A DNA stretch of 64,000 bases from Martelella mediterranea DSM 17316 (GTDB taxonomy: Bacteria > Pseudomonadota > Alphaproteobacteria > Rhizobiales > Rhizobiaceae): assembly GCF_002043005.1 (NCBI RefSeq), contig NZ_CP020330.1:642501-706500 (forward strand), read 5' to 3'. Of the stretch, positions 62,597 through 64,000 are shown one piece after another. Each line of letters begins with the position of its first letter. Position 1 is the stretch's first letter. The position numbers and the translations under genes are program-made. The notes beneath the pieces were generated by a model. The model worked only from the letters and a program-made list of their open reading frames with translations. It had not been told where the DNA came from and did no database searches.

Positions 62597-64000
62597 TTAT
62601 TCGGCGATGGTTACATCATCGAAGCGGTGATAGCCGAGCGGGTCCATGACGAAGCCCTCGACCGAATTGGTCATCGGCATGAACACCTTGGAATGGGCGA
62701 TCGTGTTCCACGGCGCCTGTTCCTTGAAGATCACCTGGGCCTGCTTGTAAAGCTCGGTGCGCTCCTCGGTGTCGGAGGTGACCTTGGCCTTCTGGATCAG
62801 TTCCTCGAAGGGCTTGTAGCACCACTGGGCGCGGTTGGAGCCGCCAACGGCATCGCAGCCGAGCAGCACGGCCAGGAAGTTGTCCGGGTCGCCATTGTCG
62901 CCGGTCCAGCCGAGAAGCACGGCGCCGTCGCGATCTTCCGCCGAAGAACGGGCCAGATACTCGCCCCACTCATAGGACACGATCTCGGCATCGACGCCGA
63001 CCTTGGCGAGGTCGGCCTGCATCAGCTCGGCCATGCGCCGGGCATTCGGGTTGTAGGGACGCTGAACCGGCATCGCCCAGATCTTCATCGAAAGATCGGT
63101 GACGCCTTCCTCTTCCAGCATCGCCTTGGCGGCTTCCGGATCGTAGGGGTCGTCCTGCACGTCGTCATTATAGGACCACATGGTCGGCGGGATCGGGTTC
63201 TTGGCAACCTCGCCGGCGCCCTGAAACACCGATTCCAGAATGGCCTGCTTGTCGACGGCCATGTTCAGCGCCTTGCGGACCTTCGGATTGTCGAAGGGCG
63301 CGACCTTGGTGTTATAGGCGAGATAGCCGACATTCAGGCCTTCCTTGGCCATGACCGTGATGTCGTCATTGGATTCCAGCGCTTCCAGATCGGCGGGTGC
63401 GGGATAGACCATGATCTGGCACTCGCCGGCTTCCAGCTTCTGGCGGCGAACGGCGGCGTCGGTGGTGATCGCGAAGATCAGGGTGTCGAGGTCTTCCTGA
63501 CCCTTGTAATAGTCCGGATTGGCCTTATAGCGGATGACGGCATCCTGCTGGTAGTTCACGAAGGTGAACGGGCCGGTGCCGACAGGCTTCTGGTTCAACT
63601 GCTCCAGATTGCCGGCTGCTTCGAGCTGGTCGGCATATTCCTTCGACATGATCGAGGCGAAGTCCATGGCGAGGTTGGCGATCATCGGCGCTTCCGGCCG
63701 GTTGAGCACGAACTTGACCGTCATGTCATCGACCTTCTCGATGCTCTTGATCAGGTCCGGCATCGACATGCCGTTGAAATATTCCCAGGAGATGCCCGGC
63801 GCATACTGGTACCAGGGGCTGGATTCATCCATCTGCCGCATGAACGAGAAGATCACGTCGTCGGCGTTCATCTCGCGCGTCGGGGTGAAATAGTCGGTCG
63901 TCTGGAACTTGACGCCCGGACGCAGGTGGAAGGTATATTCCAGACCGTCATCGGAAACGTCCCAGCTCTCGGCAAGGCCGGGTTCGACCTCGGTGGAGCC
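62597..64000 (-). CDS. dppA: Dipeptide ABC transporter periplasmic binding protein DppA, partial (5' end outside the window)
   Basis: About 468 codons of a family 5 solute-binding protein are present, still open at base 64000. It follows E. coli DppA closely: ADDVIFSFMRQ, TVKFVLNRPEAPM, MDFASIMSKEYAD, GTGPF, YPAPADLEAL, IPPTMWSYNDDVQDDPYDP, MPVQRPYNPNARRMAELMQAD, WTGDNGDPDNF and WCYKPFEELI. It captures di- and tripeptides in the periplasm and feeds DppBCDF. The signal peptide lies beyond the window. Confidence 0.94.
   Translation of the reverse strand, partial: GSTEVEPGLAESWDVSDDGLEYTFHLRPGVKFQTTDYFTPTREMNADDVIFSFMRQMDESSPWYQYAPGISWEYFNGMSMPDLIKSIEKVDDMTVKFVLNRPEAPMIANLAMDFASIMSKEYADQLEAAGNLEQLNQKPVGTGPFTFVNYQQDAVIRYKANPDYYKGQEDLDTLIFAITTDAAVRRQKLEAGECQIMVYPAPADLEALESNDDITVMAKEGLNVGYLAYNTKVAPFDNPKVRKALNMAVDKQAILESVFQGAGEVAKNPIPPTMWSYNDDVQDDPYDPEAAKAMLEEEGVTDLSMKIWAMPVQRPYNPNARRMAELMQADLAKVGVDAEIVSYEWGEYLARSSAEDRDGAVLLGWTGDNGDPDNFLAVLLGCDAVGGSNRAQWCYKPFEELIQKAKVTSDTEERTELYKQAQVIFKEQAPWNTIAHSKVFMPMTNSVEGFVMDPLGYHRFDDVTIAE

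Noticed and set aside
1..64000. CRISPR array, rRNA operon or insertion sequence
   Set aside because: No regularly spaced repeats, no rRNA signature and no transposase were seen anywhere in the window.

Overview
The window reads as a high-GC alphaproteobacterial chromosome of the Rhizobiales type. Pointers are the alphaproteobacterial forms of AddA and AddB beside trxA, tsaE and a PAS histidine kinase, RIME-like palindromic repeats of the rhizobial type, OpgG, and many GTG starts. A Martelella- or Rhizobium-like genus is a guess from general gene content only. No rRNA operon or CRISPR array was seen.

Layout. 1-5.7 kb: a TetR-controlled tripartite efflux operon (lipoprotein adaptor, RND pump, NodT-type outer membrane factor, the last cut by the window edge), lying directly downstream of purC. 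6.8-11.2 kb: a LysE exporter, rlmN, opgG and trxA. 11.3-21.2 kb: the addBA recombination genes, tsaE and a PAS sensor kinase. 21.5-33.9 kb: small-molecule metabolism and transport (two MFS carriers, RidA, an SDR, a D-threonine aldolase-like enzyme, CutC, a GH20 hexosaminidase, an RpiR regulator, and two M81/MlrC metallopeptidases). 34-38 kb: an orphan Hsp70, a MliC-like lysozyme inhibitor, a small ATPase, an EamA carrier and folE.

38.1-51.1 kb is an integrated island of about 13 kb. It splits a host tRNA-Thr(CGT) gene inside the anticodon loop. The 5' half (38081-38119) and 3' half (51069-51114) rejoin on paper into a perfect 76-nt tRNA. The island carries an intact tRNA-Thr(CGT) of its own near its left end, which can replace the broken gene. 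It also carries a tyrosine integrase, a truncated VapE primase/helicase with a deletion scar, an XRE regulator, a PD-(D/E)XK-like nuclease and a ribbon-helix-helix/RAMA-like protein. Its main cargo is a tightly overlapping five-gene operon of lower GC: a GNAT-ABC ATPase fusion, a HerA-like ATPase, an unknown protein, a RelE-like/PLD nuclease fusion and an AAA+ ATPase. I do not recognise this combination as a named system. It looks like a defence or DNA-processing cassette and is the best candidate here for something undescribed.

Right of the island are a HigBA-type toxin-antitoxin pair with an operator palindrome and an IclR-controlled catabolic run (DUF6282-type hydrolase, FAH-family enzyme, quinone oxidoreductase, MaoC hydratase, acyl-CoA ligase, SDR). 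A dppABCDF dipeptide transport operon follows on the opposite strand, its dppA running off the window edge.
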